Shown: positions 39,648 through 49,661 of the stretch, piece by piece
Numbering within the stretch: position 1 is the first letter of the stretch
Layout: the number at the start of each line of letters is the position of its first letter
Assembly (NCBI GenBank): GCA_021826065.1
Contig: JAKADY010000005.1
Location: 37,312 to 101,311, forward strand
DNA: 64,000 bases
From: Pseudomonadota bacterium
Lineage (GTDB): Bacteria; Pseudomonadota; Gammaproteobacteria; Burkholderiales; Thiobacillaceae
Reading direction: 5' to 3'
The notes under the pieces: model-generated
The model's database searches: none
What the model was told of the DNA's origin: nothing
Seen by the model: only the letters and a program-made list of their open reading frames with translations
Made by a program: the position numbers and the translations under genes

Positions 39648-39999
39648 CACGATGATGCGCGCGGTCCTCCGCGACGGCCTGGTCGATGAGGCGGGAGAGC
39701 CGGGCGCCGCGCTGCACCGACTCGTCGAACTTGAAGGTGAGCCGCGGCATGTTGCGTAACCGCAGGCGATGCGCCAGTTCGGAGCGCAGGTAGCCGGCCG
39801 CGTGGTTGAGGGCGCGGGTCACCTCGGCGGGGTCGCCCTGCAGCAGGGTGAACCAGACCTTGGCCTGTTCCAGGTCGGGGGTGACCTCGACCGCGGTGAG
39901 CGTCACGTCGTGGATGCGCGGGTCCTTGGATTCGCGCATGAGGACCATGGCCAGCTCGTGGCGGATTTGCTCGGCGATGCGTTGGGCTCGATGATGCAT
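39631..39999 (-). CDS. rbfA: 30S ribosome-binding factor A
   Basis: 122 residues, normal size. The KH-like domain binds the 30S subunit during late 16S rRNA maturation and cold adaptation. Motifs are RIAEQIRHELAMVLMRESKDPRI, VTLTAVEVTPDLEQAKVWF, LNHAAGYLRSELAHRLRLRNMPRLTF and FDESVQRGARLS. It starts 72 bp after the infB stop; that spacer carries an inverted repeat. Confidence 0.94.
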   Translation of the reverse strand: MHHRAQRIAEQIRHELAMVLMRESKDPRIHDVTLTAVEVTPDLEQAKVWFTLLQGDPAEVTRALNHAAGYLRSELAHRLRLRNMPRLTFKFDESVQRGARLSRLIDQAVAEDRAHHRDETQG

Positions 40000-40004
40000 G
40001 ATGC

Positions 40005-40069
40005 GTTAGGGGTGAGGGGTGAGGTGTGTGGGGTTTTTTTTGCCTTACGCCTCTCGCCTCACCCCTTAC
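40005..40069. repeat. Inverted repeat between infB and rbfA
   Basis: Left arm GTTAGGGGTGAGGGGTGAGG and right arm CCTCTCGCCTCACCCCTTAC are near-perfect complements separated by about 25 bases that include a TTTTTTTT run. The CTCACGCC/TCACCCC words recur in hypF. It fills nearly the whole 72-bp spacer. It may act as a hairpin in the operon mRNA. Confidence 0.65.
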
Positions 40070-40071
40070 CA

Positions 40072-42564
40072 TCAAAGTGTACGCGCCACCTCGACCACCT
40101 CGTAGAACTCGAGCTGGTCGCCTTCCTGGATGTCGCTGAAGTTCTTGATGGACAGACCGCACTCGAAACCGGCCTTGACCTCGCGCACGTCGTCCTTGAA
40201 GCGCTTGAGCGAGTCGAGCTCGCCGTCGTGGATGACCACGTTGTTGCGCAGCACGCGCACGCGCGCCGAGCGCTTGACCAGGCCGTCGAGGACCATGCAG
40301 CCGGCCACCGCGCCCACCTTGGAGATGCGGAAGACCTGGCGGATCTCCGCCATGCCGATGACGTTCTCCTTCTTCTCCGGTGAGAGCAGGCCGGACAGCG
40401 CCGCCTTCACGTCGTCCACCGCCTCGTAGATGATGTTGTAGTAGCGGATGTCCACGCCGGCGCTCTCGGCGAGCTTGCGGGCCTGGGCATCGGCCCGCAC
40501 GTTGAAGCCGATGATCACCGCCTTGGAGGCGATGGCCAGGTTGACGTCGGATTCCGAGATGGCGCCCACCGCGGCGTGGATGACGTTGACCTTGACCTCG
40601 TCGGTGGAGAGCTTCGACAGGGCATGGGTGAGTCCCTCGTAGGAGCCTTGCACGTCGGCCTTGATGATGAGCGGCAAGGTCTTGACCTCGCCCTCGCCCA
40701 TCTGCTCGAACATGGTCTCCAGCTTGGCCGCCTGCTGGCGGGCGAGCTTGACGTCGCGGAACTTGCCCTGGCGGAAGAGCGCGATCTCGCGCGCCTTGCG
40801 CTCGTCCGGCAGGACCATGACGTCCTCGCCGGCGGCCGGCACCTCGGACAGGCCCTGCACCTCCACCGGGATGGAGGGGCCGGCCTCCTGCACCTGGCGG
40901 CCGTCCTCGTCGAGCATGGCGCGCACCTTGCCGAAGGCGGTACCGGCGAGCAGCATGTCGCCGCGCTTGAGCGTGCCCGACTGCACCAGCACGGTGGCCA
41001 CCGGGCCGCGTCCCTTGTCCAGGCGGGATTCCACCACCACGCCCTTGGCCAGGGTGTCCACCGGCGCCTTGAGCTCCAGCACCTCGGCCTGCAGCAGCAC
41101 GGCGTCGAGCAGGGCGTCCACACCCTGCCCGGTCTTGGCGGAGACGTCGACGAACATCGCGTCCCCACCCCACTCCTCGGGCACCACGCCCTCGGCGGCG
41201 AGCTCCTGGCGGATCTTCTCGGGGTTGGCCTCGGGCTTGTCGATCTTGTTCACCGCCACGACGATGGGCACGTTGCCCGCCTTGGCGTGGTGGATGGCCT
41301 CGCGCGTCTGCGGCATGACCCCGTCGTCGGCCGCCACCACCAGGATGACGATGTCGGTCACCTTGGCCCCGCGCGCGCGCATGGCGGTGAAGGCCTCGTG
41401 GCCGGGGGTGTCGAGGAAGGTGATCATGCCCTTGGGTGTCTGGACGTGGTAGGCGCCGATGTGCTGGGTGATGCCGCCGGCCTCGCCGGCGGCCACGCGC
41501 GAGCGCCGGATGTAGTCGAGCAGCGAGGTCTTGCCGTGGTCGACGTGGCCCATGACGGTGACCACTGGGGCACGCGGCTTGAGTTCTGCCTCCTTGTGCG
41601 CCGTTGCCTCCTCCAGATAGGCCTCGGGGCTGGCGGTGGGTGCAGGCTTGGCGATGTGCCCCATCTCCTCGACGACGATCATCGCCGTCTCCTGGTCGAG
41701 GACCTGGTTGATGGTGACCATCGTGCCCATCTTCATCATGGTCTTGATCACCTCGGCCGCCTTGACCGACATCTTGTGCGCCAGGTCGGCCACCGTGATG
41801 GTCTCGGGCACCAGCACCTCGCGCACCACCGGTTCCACCGGGGCGGCCGGGGCGGCACCGCCGTGTTCCTTGAGCCGTCCCTTGCGGGCGCGCCAGCCGG
41901 TCTCGGCCTCGGTGACGCCGCGCACCTTGAGCCCCTTGCGGGCCGCCGGCGGCTCCTCGATCTCCTTCTTCTTGGCCGCGGGTTTTTCCGCCTTGGGCTT
42001 GACCGTCGGCTTGACCTCGACGGGGGCCTTGGCCGGCGCGGCCGGCTTGGCCTCGGCGGCCTGCGCCTCGCCCTTGGCGCGCGCCTCCTCCTCGGCGGCC
42101 CGGCGTGCGGCCTCGCGCTCCTGCTTGGCCTTGAGCTCGGCCTCCTGGATGGCACGCAGCTCGGCCTGGCGGCGCATCTCCTCCTCGCGCGCCTTGAGCT
42201 CCTCCTCGGTGAGGATGGGGGCGGGCGTCTCCGGTTTGGCGGCAGGGGCCGGCGCAGGCTCGGCCGGCGGCGTCTCGCGCTTGACCAGCACCCGCTTCTT
42301 GCGCACCTCCACCTGGATGGTGCGCGTCTTGCCGGTGGTGCTGTCGGCCGTCTTGATCTCGGTGGTCTGCTTGCGCGTGAGCGTGATCTTGGTCTTCGGC
42401 GCGCGGGCCCCGTGCTTGTCGCGCAGGTAGTCGAGCAGGCGGGTCTTGTCCTGATCGGTGAGCTCGTCGCCCTCGGACTTCACCGCCACGCCGGCAGCAC
42501 GCAGTTGTTCGACCAGGAGGGCCGCCGGCACCTTCAGTTCGTTGGCAAATTGATCGACTCTCAT
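40072..42564 (-). CDS. infB: Translation initiation factor IF-2
   Basis: 830 residues. The N-terminal IF2N domain ([21 protein letters not shown]) is followed by a charged Ala/Glu/Lys-rich linker (about 80-250), a second IF2N-like segment, and the GTPase domain with [20 protein letters not shown] and NKIDKPEA. The C-terminal domains II to IV bind fMet-tRNA. The gene follows nusA after a 169-bp repeat-bearing spacer and precedes rbfA. Confidence 0.97.
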   Translation of the reverse strand: MRVDQFANELKVPAALLVEQLRAAGVAVKSEGDELTDQDKTRLLDYLRDKHGARAPKTKITLTRKQTTEIKTADSTTGKTRTIQVEVRKKRVLVKRETPPAEPAPAPAAKPETPAPILTEEELKAREEEMRRQAELRAIQEAELKAKQEREAARRAAEEEARAKGEAQAAEAKPAAPAKAPVEVKPTVKPKAEKPAAKKKEIEEPPAARKGLKVRGVTEAETGWRARKGRLKEHGGAAPAAPVEPVVREVLVPETITVADLAHKMSVKAAEVIKTMMKMGTMVTINQVLDQETAMIVVEEMGHIAKPAPTASPEAYLEEATAHKEAELKPRAPVVTVMGHVDHGKTSLLDYIRRSRVAAGEAGGITQHIGAYHVQTPKGMITFLDTPGHEAFTAMRARGAKVTDIVILVVAADDGVMPQTREAIHHAKAGNVPIVVAVNKIDKPEANPEKIRQELAAEGVVPEEWGGDAMFVDVSAKTGQGVDALLDAVLLQAEVLELKAPVDTLAKGVVVESRLDKGRGPVATVLVQSGTLKRGDMLLAGTAFGKVRAMLDEDGRQVQEAGPSIPVEVQGLSEVPAAGEDVMVLPDERKAREIALFRQGKFRDVKLARQQAAKLETMFEQMGEGEVKTLPLIIKADVQGSYEGLTHALSKLSTDEVKVNVIHAAVGAISESDVNLAIASKAVIIGFNVRADAQARKLAESAGVDIRYYNIIYEAVDDVKAALSGLLSPEKKENVIGMAEIRQVFRISKVGAVAGCMVLDGLVKRSARVRVLRNNVVIHDGELDSLKRFKDDVREVKAGFECGLSIKNFSDIQEGDQLEFYEVVEVARTL

Positions 42565-42608
42565 CGGCTCCTCGTTAGCGTGAAAGTCGCGTAAGCGACT
42601 ACTCGAAG

Positions 42609-42646
42609 CTCCCCTCTTCCCGCGGGAGAGGGGTTGGGGGTGAGGG
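42609..42646. repeat. GC-rich palindromic repeat in the nusA-infB spacer
   Basis: CTCCCCTCTTCCCGC-GGGAGAGGGG followed by TTGGGGGTGAGGG. This matches the gatB internal repeat in both the palindrome and the downstream G-rich tail, so they are copies of one family. Confidence 0.75.
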
Positions 42647-42647
42647 A

Positions 42648-42698
42648 AACGGGCATGACTTTCATGCTCAGGGGTGTCTGCTCAAAGTCATGCCCGTT
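42648..42698. repeat. 15-bp perfect inverted repeat in the nusA-infB spacer
   Basis: AACGGGCATGACTTT (42648-42662) and AAAGTCATGCCCGTT (42684-42698) flank a 21-base loop. It abuts the preceding GC-rich repeat. The T-run at the apex is too short for a standard terminator; a role in mRNA processing or a mobile-element relic are both possible. Confidence 0.7.
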
Positions 42699-42733
42699 CG
42701 TATCACGCCGCCTAGTCCGCGCCCCTCAGCGAT

Positions 42734-44209
42734 TCAGGCGAACCAGGGCGCGCGCGCCGCCATGATCAGCTGTTTGGCGCGCGCTTCGTCCATGCCGGTG
42801 AGCTCCGCCAGCTCATCGACGGCCAGGTCGGCCAGGTCCTCGGTGCTCTTGATCCCCTTCTCGGTGAGCACGGCGGCGGTCTCGGCGTCCATCCCCTCCA
42901 GGCTCATCAGGTCGGTGGCCGCGCGCTCGACCGACTCCTCGCGGGCGATGGCGTCGGTGAGCAGGGCGTCGCGGGCGCGGGCGCGCAGCTCGTTGATGCT
43001 CTCCTCGTCGAAGGCCTCGATCTCCAGCATCTCGGCGAGCGGCACATAGGCCACTTCCTCCAGGCTGGTGAAGCCCTCCTCGACCAGGACGTTGGCCACG
43101 TCCTCGTCGACGTCCAGCTTCTCCATGAACATGGTGCGGATCCTGGCGGCCTCCTGCTCTTTCTTCTCAGCCGACTCCGACTCGGTCATGATGTTGATCT
43201 CCCAGCCGGTGAGCTCGGAGGCCAGGCGCACGTTCTGCCCGCCGCGGCCGATGGCATTGGCCAGTTGCGACTCGTCCACCACCACGTCCATGCTGTGGCG
43301 CTCCTCGTCCACCACGATGCTGGTGACCTCGGCCGGCGCCAGGGCGTTGATCACGAACTGGGCGGGGTCGGGCGACCACAGCACGATGTCGATACGCTCG
43401 CCGTTGAGTTCGTTGGTGACGGCGGTCACGCGCGAGCCGCGCACGCCGATGCAGGTGCCCTGCGGGTCGATGCGCGGGTCGTTCGACTTGACGGCGATCT
43501 TCGCCCGCACGCCCGGGTCGCGCGCCGCCGCCTTGATCTCGATCAGCCCCTCGGCGATCTCCGGCACCTCCAGCTCGAAGAGCTTGATCAGGAACTCGGG
43601 CGCCGTGCGCGACAGGATGAGCTGCGGCCCGCGGCCGCTGCGCTCGATGCGCATCAGATAGGCGCGCACCCGGTCGCCCACACGCAGGTTCTCACGCGGG
43701 ATCATCTGGTCCTTGGCGAGCAGGCCCTCGATGCGGCCCGACTCGACGATGGCGTTGCCGCGCTCCATGCGCTTGATGGTGCCGAAGACCAGGGTCTCGT
43801 TGCGGGCCAGGAAGTCGTTCAAGATCTGCTCACGCTCGGCGTCGCGGATCTTCTGCAGGATCACCTGCTTGGCGGCCTGGGCACCGATGCGGCCGAACTC
43901 CACCGCCTCGAGCGGCTCCTCGACGTGACCGCCCAGCTCGACATTCGGATCGCGCGCGCGGGCCTCGGACAGGTGCATCTGGCGCGCCGGGTGTTCGATC
44001 TCGGCCTCGTCCGGCAACACCTCCCAGCGGCGGAAGGCCTCGTAGTTGCCCGTATGGCGGTCGATATGCACGCGCACATCGATGTCATCCTGGAAACGCT
44101 TCTTGGTGGCGTGGGCGAGCGCCGCCTCCAAGGCGCCGAACACCACCTCCGGGTCCACGTTCTTCTCGCGGGCCAGCGCATCGGCCAATAACAGAACTTC
44201 CCGACTCAT
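42734..44209 (-). CDS. nusA: Transcription termination/antitermination factor NusA
   Basis: 491 residues, normal for proteobacteria. It contains an N-terminal RNA-polymerase-binding domain ([18 protein letters not shown]), S1 (about 135-200), two KH domains ([42 protein letters not shown], in parts) and two acidic C-terminal repeats. NusA modulates pausing, termination and antitermination. Its ATG overlaps the rimP stop (ATGA). Confidence 0.97.
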   Translation of the reverse strand: MSREVLLLADALAREKNVDPEVVFGALEAALAHATKKRFQDDIDVRVHIDRHTGNYEAFRRWEVLPDEAEIEHPARQMHLSEARARDPNVELGGHVEEPLEAVEFGRIGAQAAKQVILQKIRDAEREQILNDFLARNETLVFGTIKRMERGNAIVESGRIEGLLAKDQMIPRENLRVGDRVRAYLMRIERSGRGPQLILSRTAPEFLIKLFELEVPEIAEGLIEIKAAARDPGVRAKIAVKSNDPRIDPQGTCIGVRGSRVTAVTNELNGERIDIVLWSPDPAQFVINALAPAEVTSIVVDEERHSMDVVVDESQLANAIGRGGQNVRLASELTGWEINIMTESESAEKKEQEAARIRTMFMEKLDVDEDVANVLVEEGFTSLEEVAYVPLAEMLEIEAFDEESINELRARARDALLTDAIAREESVERAATDLMSLEGMDAETAAVLTEKGIKSTEDLADLAVDELAELTGMDEARAKQLIMAARAPWFA

Positions 44210-44661
44210 GCCTTCCTCCGGGCCACTTCTTTCATTGCAAATTCCGGCGCCAGCCGCGCCGACTCGATGTCGGCGAGGGCCACTGCCAGCTCACCCGCGC
44301 CTGAGCGCATCCGCACCCTGTCCTCGTCCAGGCCCAGCAGCAGACCGACGTATTTGCGCCGCCCCTCGATGGGCAGGCGCAGCCTGATCTGCACGCGTTC
44401 GCCGGCGAAGCGGACGAAGTCGGCCGCCTTGGTCAGCGGCCGGTCCAGGCCGGGCGAGGAGACCTCCAGGCGGTCGTAGTCGACGTGCTCGACTGCGAAC
44501 AACCGGGTGAGCTGGTTGCTCACCCGGGTGCAGTCGTCGAGATCGATCCCCCCTGGCTTGTCGATGTACACGCGCAACAAGCCCCGGCCCACCCGTTCCA
44601 GGGTGACCAGCTCATAGCCCATGCCGCACACGGTGGGCTCGATCAAGGCCTGCAGATCCAT
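44206..44661 (-). CDS. rimP: Ribosome maturation factor RimP
   Basis: 151 residues; assists 30S assembly. Motifs are [41 protein letters not shown] (in parts), [21 protein letters not shown] and a C-terminal SH3-like domain. The ATG at 44661 follows TTGTGGCGGT; an in-frame ATG at 44700 is upstream of the leader hairpin and unlikely. It heads the rimP-nusA-infB-rbfA-truB operon, and an attenuator-like hairpin lies in its leader. Confidence 0.95.
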   Translation of the reverse strand: MDLQALIEPTVCGMGYELVTLERVGRGLLRVYIDKPGGIDLDDCTRVSNQLTRLFAVEHVDYDRLEVSSPGLDRPLTKAADFVRFAGERVQIRLRLPIEGRRKYVGLLLGLDEDRVRMRSGAGELAVALADIESARLAPEFAMKEVARRKA

Positions 44662-44672
44662 ACCGCCACAAA

Positions 44673-44695
44673 TAAAAAATGGGCCAGGCGCCCAT
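44673..44695 (-). terminator. Intrinsic terminator/attenuator in the rimP leader
   Basis: On the minus strand ATGGGC-GCCTG-GCCCAT is followed directly by TTTTTTA, a textbook intrinsic terminator, 11 bp before the rimP ATG. No minus-strand gene lies upstream (hupK-like is divergent), so an attenuator of the rimP-nusA-infB operon is more likely than a terminator of something else. A TACAAT -10-like box lies at 44715-44710 with only a weak -35. Confidence 0.65.
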
Positions 44696-44834
44696 CTCAT
44701 AATTGGCTGATTGTAACAGGTTTTCCCGGATGGTGCAGCCCGGCCCTGCGCCGCGCCCAGACGCCGGACGGACGGCTACAATGAAAGCTGCGGCCTGCTC
44801 GCCGCCGAACAGGCCCGACTTGCCCCATCCACCC

Positions 44835-45929
44835 ATGCCTGTCACCGCCGCAACCCCGCCTCACCCCCTGGAAGGCGAGATCCACATCGCCCTGAGCGCC
44901 AGCGGACCGGGGCGCTTTCGCATCCAGTCGACGCGGCCGCCGCTTGCCCAGCGCCTGTTGGCGGGTTGCACGCCGCAGACCGCCGCCGTGCGGGTCGGCC
45001 TGGCCTACACCCTGTGCGGCTGCGCCCAGCGCGCCGCCTGCGAGGCCGCCAGCGCCGCCGCCCTGGGCGAGGACCCAAGCCCGGCACCGGCGCAGCTGCG
45101 CATCCTGGCCGAGCTGGCCCGCGAGCATGTCTGGCAGCTGCTCGCGGCCGATGGCGCAGCACCGCCGGACCCCACACCCTTGATCCGGCTCCGGCAGACC
45201 GCCGAGGACGCCAGCCGGCTCGCCGACACCCTGTCCGGGATACTCAACGACAGCTTGCTGGGCGAGCCGGCCGCAGTCTGGCTCGGGCGCGACACGGATG
45301 GTCTCCTGCGCTGGGCGCGGGCGGGCAAGACGCGAGCGGCGCAGGCCCTGGCGCAGGACATCTCCGAGCCCCTGCCGGCGGCCACGCAGACCCCCCTGCT
45401 GCCGCCGCTTGGGGACTGGACGCGGGCGGACATCGAGCGCCTCGCCGCGCAGGCGCTCGACGCGCCGGCCTTTTGCCAGCAGCCGCTGTGGCAGGGCGCT
45501 CCGGCGGAGACGGGGGCCGTCGCCCGTCTCGCCGGCGCGGGGCCGGCGTCGTGCTGGCTGACGGCGCGCGGCCGCGACCCGGCGCTGCGTCGGCTCGCCC
45601 GCCTCGCGGAGCTCGCGCGGCTGCCCGACTGGCTGCGGGGCGAGGCACCCCAAATGCTGCGCGCCTGGCACCTGGGCGAGGGCACGGGGGTGGCGGGCGT
45701 GGAAACGGCGCGTGGCCTGTTATTCCATGTCGTGCGCCTGCGCGATGGGCGGGTCACGGACTATCGCATCCTCGCCCCGACCGAATGGAACTTCCATCCC
45801 CGCGGCCCGCTTGCCGAGGCCATGCAGGCGCTGGCCTGGGATGCGGGCACGATCGCGCGGGTCGAGCGGTTGATCCACTCGCTCGATCCCTGTGTGGCGT
45901 TTCGCGTCGAGGTCGCGCAAGATGCATGA
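44835..45929 (+). CDS. hupK: HupK-like hydrogenase maturation protein (degenerate large-subunit homologue)
   Basis: 364 residues from the ATG at 44835; an ATG at 44781 is also possible and neither has a clear ribosome site. The protein looks like a shortened [NiFe]-hydrogenase large subunit: an N-terminal YTLCGCAQRAA near where the first nickel-ligating cysteine pair would be, and a C-terminal SLDPCVAFRVEV that keeps the DPC of the second pair but lacks the following CxxH. Such HupK/HoxV proteins act as scaffolds for the Fe(CN)2CO centre. Position immediately before hypA, with an 8-bp overlap, supports this. Confidence 0.7.
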   Translation: MPVTAATPPHPLEGEIHIALSASGPGRFRIQSTRPPLAQRLLAGCTPQTAAVRVGLAYTLCGCAQRAACEAASAAALGEDPSPAPAQLRILAELAREHVWQLLAADGAAPPDPTPLIRLRQTAEDASRLADTLSGILNDSLLGEPAAVWLGRDTDGLLRWARAGKTRAAQALAQDISEPLPAATQTPLLPPLGDWTRADIERLAAQALDAPAFCQQPLWQGAPAETGAVARLAGAGPASCWLTARGRDPALRRLARLAELARLPDWLRGEAPQMLRAWHLGEGTGVAGVETARGLLFHVVRLRDGRVTDYRILAPTEWNFHPRGPLAEAMQALAWDAGTIARVERLIHSLDPCVAFRVEVAQDA

Positions 45930-46263
45930 GATGTCCCTGGCCGAGGGTATCCTTGAACTGGTCGAGCAGGCGGCGCAGGCACAGGGGTTCAGCCGGGTGC
46001 GCGAGATCAACCTGGAGATCGGCGCCCTGGCGGGTGTTGAGACCGAGGCCCTGGCATTTTGTCTGGAGTCGGTGCTCAAGGGCAGCCTGGCGGAAGGGGC
46101 GCGGGTGAACTTCGCCGCCGTGCCCGGCGAGGGCTGGTGCCTCAACTGTGGCACGACGGTGCCCATCGCCGCCCTCTACGACCCCTGTCCCCGCTGCGGC
46201 GGCTACCAGGTCCAGGCCACGGGGGGCACGCAGATGCGTGTCAAAGATCTATTGGTGGAATAG
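45922..46263 (+). CDS. hypA: Hydrogenase nickel-insertion protein HypA
   Basis: 113 residues, the standard length. The Ni ligand is the His in the invariant start [12 protein letters not shown], and structural zinc is held by CLNCG and CPRCGG. HypA works with HypB to insert nickel into the hydrogenase large subunit. The MHEMS start fixes the ATG at 45922, which overlaps the upstream gene by 8 bp. Confidence 0.96.
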   Translation: MHEMSLAEGILELVEQAAQAQGFSRVREINLEIGALAGVETEALAFCLESVLKGSLAEGARVNFAAVPGEGWCLNCGTTVPIAALYDPCPRCGGYQVQATGGTQMRVKDLLVE

Positions 46264-46274
46264 GAGCGATCGTC

Positions 46275-47225
46275 ATGTGCAACGTTTGCGGCTGCGGCCA
46301 GGGAGAGATGCGGATCGAGGGCGAGGCGCCCACCGAGCCCGCGCACGTACATCCCCACGAACACCCGCACGACCACACACACGGGCACCTGCACCGTCAT
46401 GCCGACGGCACCGTGCACAGCCATGCGCATGCAGGCGACCACCTGCACTACGGCCTGGGGCCGGCGCACGCCCATGCGCCGGGCCTGAGCCAGGCGCGTA
46501 TGGTCAGCATCGAGCAGGACATCCTGGCCCGCAACAACGCCTATGCCGAGACCAACCGCCGCTGGCTGGCCGAGCGCGGCGTGCTGGCCTTGAACCTGGT
46601 CTCCAGCCCCGGCGCCGGCAAGACCACTCTGCTGGTGCAGACCATCGAGCAGCTACGCGGGCGTGTGCCTATGGCGGTGATCGAAGGCGATCAGCAGACC
46701 AGCCTGGACGCGGAGCGCATCCGCGCCACCGGCGTACGCGCCATCCAGGTCAACACGGGCAAGGGCTGCCACCTGGACGCGCACATGGTGGGCCATGCCC
46801 TCGAACGCCTAGACCTCCCCGAGGACGGCCTACTGCTCATCGAAAATGTCGGCAACCTGGTCTGCCCGGCCGGCTTCGACCTGGGCGAGGCGCACAAGGT
46901 GGTGATCCTGTCGGTCACCGAGGGCGAGGACAAGCCGCTCAAATACCCAGACATGTTCCATGCCGCCGACCTGATGCTGATCAACAAGATCGACCTGCTG
47001 CCCTATGTCGATTTCGACGTCGAGCGCTGCATCGACTACGCCCGGCGGGTGAATCCGCAGCTTCAGGTCCTCCGGGTCTCCGCCCGCACGGGCGAGGGGC
47101 TTGCGGCCTGGATCGACTGGATCGAGACCGGGCGCGCGCGGGCACGCGCCGCCCGCGAGGACACCGTCAATGCCCTCAAACGGCGTATCGCCGAGCTGGA
47201 GGCGAGGCTGGCGGCGAAGGGCTGA
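46275..47225 (+). CDS. hypB: Hydrogenase nickel-incorporation GTPase HypB
   Basis: 316 residues. The N-terminal MCNVCGCG binds nickel with high affinity, followed by a His-rich stretch (about residues 24-75, [17 protein letters not shown]) that can store nickel. The GTPase domain has the P-loop [11 protein letters not shown], the EGDQQTS switch region and NKIDLLPYV. The ribosome site TAGGAGCG precedes the ATG, which lies 11 bp after hypA. The last 20 residues are coiled-coil-like. Confidence 0.97.
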   Translation: MCNVCGCGQGEMRIEGEAPTEPAHVHPHEHPHDHTHGHLHRHADGTVHSHAHAGDHLHYGLGPAHAHAPGLSQARMVSIEQDILARNNAYAETNRRWLAERGVLALNLVSSPGAGKTTLLVQTIEQLRGRVPMAVIEGDQQTSLDAERIRATGVRAIQVNTGKGCHLDAHMVGHALERLDLPEDGLLLIENVGNLVCPAGFDLGEAHKVVILSVTEGEDKPLKYPDMFHAADLMLINKIDLLPYVDFDVERCIDYARRVNPQLQVLRVSARTGEGLAAWIDWIETGRARARAAREDTVNALKRRIAELEARLAAKG

Positions 47226-47233
47226 GACCGCCC

Positions 47234-49630
47234 ATGAATGCCCCCGAGGTCGTACCCCCAGACGCACCCATCGCCCGCCGGATCGAGGTGCGCGGTGTCG
47301 TGCAGGGGGTGGGCTTTCGTCCCCACGTCTGGCGGCTGGCCCAGGACCTGGGCCTCACCGGCTGGGTGCGCAACACGGCGGCGGGGGTGGAGATCCGAGT
47401 CGAAGGCAAGACCGCCGCCGTCGAGGCCTTCACCCGGCGCTTGAGGGACGAGCCGCCGCCGCTCGCCCGCATCGACGGCCTCGCCTGGCAGGATCAGACT
47501 ATCCCCGCGCGCGGGGCCGGCGGTTTCACCATCCTGGCGAGCCACGGTGGCGCCGCCGCGACCATGATCGGCCACGACACAACCGTGTGCGCCGACTGCC
47601 TCGCCGAGCTCTTCGACCCCAACGACCGGCGCTGGCGCTATGCCTTCATCAACTGCACGCACTGCGGGCCGCGTTACACCCTGACCCGCGCGCTGCCCTA
47701 CGACCGGGCGCAGACCAGCATGGCCGCCTTCCCGCTGTGCCTGGACTGCGCACGCGAGTATCAGGACCCGGCCGACCGCCGCTTCCACGCCGAGCCCACC
47801 GCCTGCCCGGCCTGCGGCCCCCACCTGTGGCTCGAAGACCTCTCCCCCTCCCCTTTCCCCTCTCACGCCACACCCGACCCTATCGCCCGCACACTCGCCC
47901 TGCTCAACGCCGGGGCCATCGTCGCCATCAAGGGCCTGGGCGGCTTCCACCTCGCCTGCGATGCGCGCAATGCCGCGGCCGTCGCCCGGCTGCGCGCCCG
48001 CAAGGCGCGCGAGGAGAAGCCCTTTGCGCTGATGGCCGCCAATGCCGCCTCGATCGCCGCCTGGGCCGGGATCGGCGCGGCGGAGGCGGCCCTGCTGCAG
48101 GCGCCTGAGCGCCCCATCGTCCTGTTGCGCAAGCGCAGCGGGGCGGATGCCGCCTTTCCCGGCGTGGCGCCGGGGCTGGCCTGGCTGGGGGTGATGCTGC
48201 CCTATACACCGCTGCACTGGCTCATCTTCCACGAGGCCGCGGGCCGTCCGGCCGGCACCGCATGGATGAAGGCGCCACAGGCGCTCGTGCTGGTGATGAC
48301 CAGCGCCAACCCGGGCGGCGAGCCCCTGGTGATCGCCAACGACGAGGCCCGCACACGTCTGGCCGGCATCGCCGACGCCCTGCTCCTGCACGACCGCGAC
48401 ATCGTCGTGCGCTGCGACGACAGCGTGGTGCGCCTCACCCCCTCACCCCCCGGATCGAGTCCAGGGCTGGCCCTCTCCCCTCACGCCTCACCCACCTTCC
48501 TCCGCCGCGCCCGCGGCTACACGCCGCGCGCCATCCGCCTGCCGGTAGCCGGCCCGGCGGTGCTCGCCCTGGGCGGACACTACAAGAATACGGTCTGCGT
48601 GACGCGCAGCGACGAGGCCTATGTCTCGCAGCACATCGGCGACCTGGACAACCCGGCCGCCTGCGCCATGCTCATAGAAGTGACGCAACACCTCCTCGAC
48701 ATCCTGCAGGTCCGGCCCGAGGCGGTGGCACACGACCTGCACCCGGACTATTTCAGCAGCCGCCATGCACAGGCGCTGGCGCAAGGCTTAGGCGTGCCGA
48801 CCATCGCCGTGCAGCACCACCACGCCCACCTCGCCGCCATCGCCGCCGACCATGGTATCGACGGGCCACTGCTGGGCCTGGCCCTGGACGGGGTGGGCCT
48901 GGGCAGCGACGGAGAGGCCTGGGGCGGCGAGCTGCTGCGCGTCGAGGGCGCCGACTTCACCCGCCTCGGTCACCTGCGGCCGCTGCCCCTGCCCGGTGGC
49001 GATCGCGCCGCGCGCGAGCCCTGGCGCATGGCCGCCGCGGTGCTCGACCTGCTCGGCCGCGGCGACGAGATCCCCCGCCGCTTCGCCGGCCAGACCCTAG
49101 CCGCGGGGGTGCAAAGGCTGTTGGCCGGCAATGCCGTACTGCCGACCACCACCAGCCTCGGCCGCTGCTTCGACGCCGCGGCGGGGCTGCTGGGCGTGCG
49201 CGAGGTGATGGCCTTCGAGGGCCAGGCGGCGATGCTGCTGGAGGGGCTGGCGGAGACCGCCGGAGTCGACGCGCAAACGCCGCTGGCCGACGGCTGGCGG
49301 TTGACCCACGCGGGCGAGCTGGACCTGACGCCCCTGCTCGCCTGTCTCGCCGACGAGACCGATGCCGCGCGCGGGGCCGCCCTGTTCCACGTCACCCTGG
49401 CCCATGCCCTGGCCGACTGGGTCGTCCAGGCGTCGGCGCGCACCGGCATCGCCCAGGTCGCCCTGGGGGGCGGTTGCCTGCTCAACGCCATCCTCGGCCG
49501 CCAGCTCACCACCCTACTCACCCGGCGGGGCCTGCGCGTGTTCACCGCGCAGCAGATACCCCCGAACGACGGGGGGTTGAGCCTGGGCCAGGCTTGGGTT
49601 GCAATTCAGACACTGGCCGCAGCCGCTTGA
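47234..49630 (+). CDS. hypF: Carbamoyltransferase HypF
   Basis: 798 residues. Makes the thiocyanate precursor of the CN ligands of [NiFe]-hydrogenases, passing it to HypE. Order: acylphosphatase-like domain (RGVVQGVGFRPHVWRLA), two zinc fingers (CADC/CTHC and CLDC/CPAC), YrdC-like domain (AIKGLGGFHLACDA) and a Kae1-like domain (VQHHHAHLAAIAADHG). Two segments are unusual: LSPSPFPSHATP at about residues 205-216 and TPSPPGSSPGLALSPHASP near 401-419. Both coincide with pyrimidine-rich repeat sequence. It starts 8 bp after hypB. Confidence 0.97.
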   Translation: MNAPEVVPPDAPIARRIEVRGVVQGVGFRPHVWRLAQDLGLTGWVRNTAAGVEIRVEGKTAAVEAFTRRLRDEPPPLARIDGLAWQDQTIPARGAGGFTILASHGGAAATMIGHDTTVCADCLAELFDPNDRRWRYAFINCTHCGPRYTLTRALPYDRAQTSMAAFPLCLDCAREYQDPADRRFHAEPTACPACGPHLWLEDLSPSPFPSHATPDPIARTLALLNAGAIVAIKGLGGFHLACDARNAAAVARLRARKAREEKPFALMAANAASIAAWAGIGAAEAALLQAPERPIVLLRKRSGADAAFPGVAPGLAWLGVMLPYTPLHWLIFHEAAGRPAGTAWMKAPQALVLVMTSANPGGEPLVIANDEARTRLAGIADALLLHDRDIVVRCDDSVVRLTPSPPGSSPGLALSPHASPTFLRRARGYTPRAIRLPVAGPAVLALGGHYKNTVCVTRSDEAYVSQHIGDLDNPAACAMLIEVTQHLLDILQVRPEAVAHDLHPDYFSSRHAQALAQGLGVPTIAVQHHHAHLAAIAADHGIDGPLLGLALDGVGLGSDGEAWGGELLRVEGADFTRLGHLRPLPLPGGDRAAREPWRMAAAVLDLLGRGDEIPRRFAGQTLAAGVQRLLAGNAVLPTTTSLGRCFDAAAGLLGVREVMAFEGQAAMLLEGLAETAGVDAQTPLADGWRLTHAGELDLTPLLACLADETDAARGAALFHVTLAHALADWVVQASARTGIAQVALGGGCLLNAILGRQLTTLLTRRGLRVFTAQQIPPNDGGLSLGQAWVAIQTLAAAA
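47844..47878. repeat. First pyrimidine-rich repeat inside hypF
   Basis: CTCTCCCCCTCCCCTTTCC-CCTCTCACGCC. It shares words with the GC-rich palindromic repeats elsewhere and encodes the SPSPFPSHA segment between the zinc fingers and the YrdC domain. A repeat-insertion origin is inferred. Confidence 0.6.
48432..48494. repeat. Second pyrimidine-rich repeat inside hypF
   Basis: CCTCACCCCCTCACCCCCC...CCCTCTCCCCTCACGCCTCACCC. The CTCACGCCTCACC words match the infB-rbfA inverted repeat. It encodes the Pro/Ser-rich segment before FLRRARGYTP. Confidence 0.6.
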
Positions 49631-49661
49631 ACCCATCGACTTTACTCACCGAGGTTGCACG

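Noticed and set aside
44835..45929. Active [NiFe]-hydrogenase large subunit
   Set aside because: It is too short and lacks the complete CxxC and DPCxxC nickel-ligand pairs.
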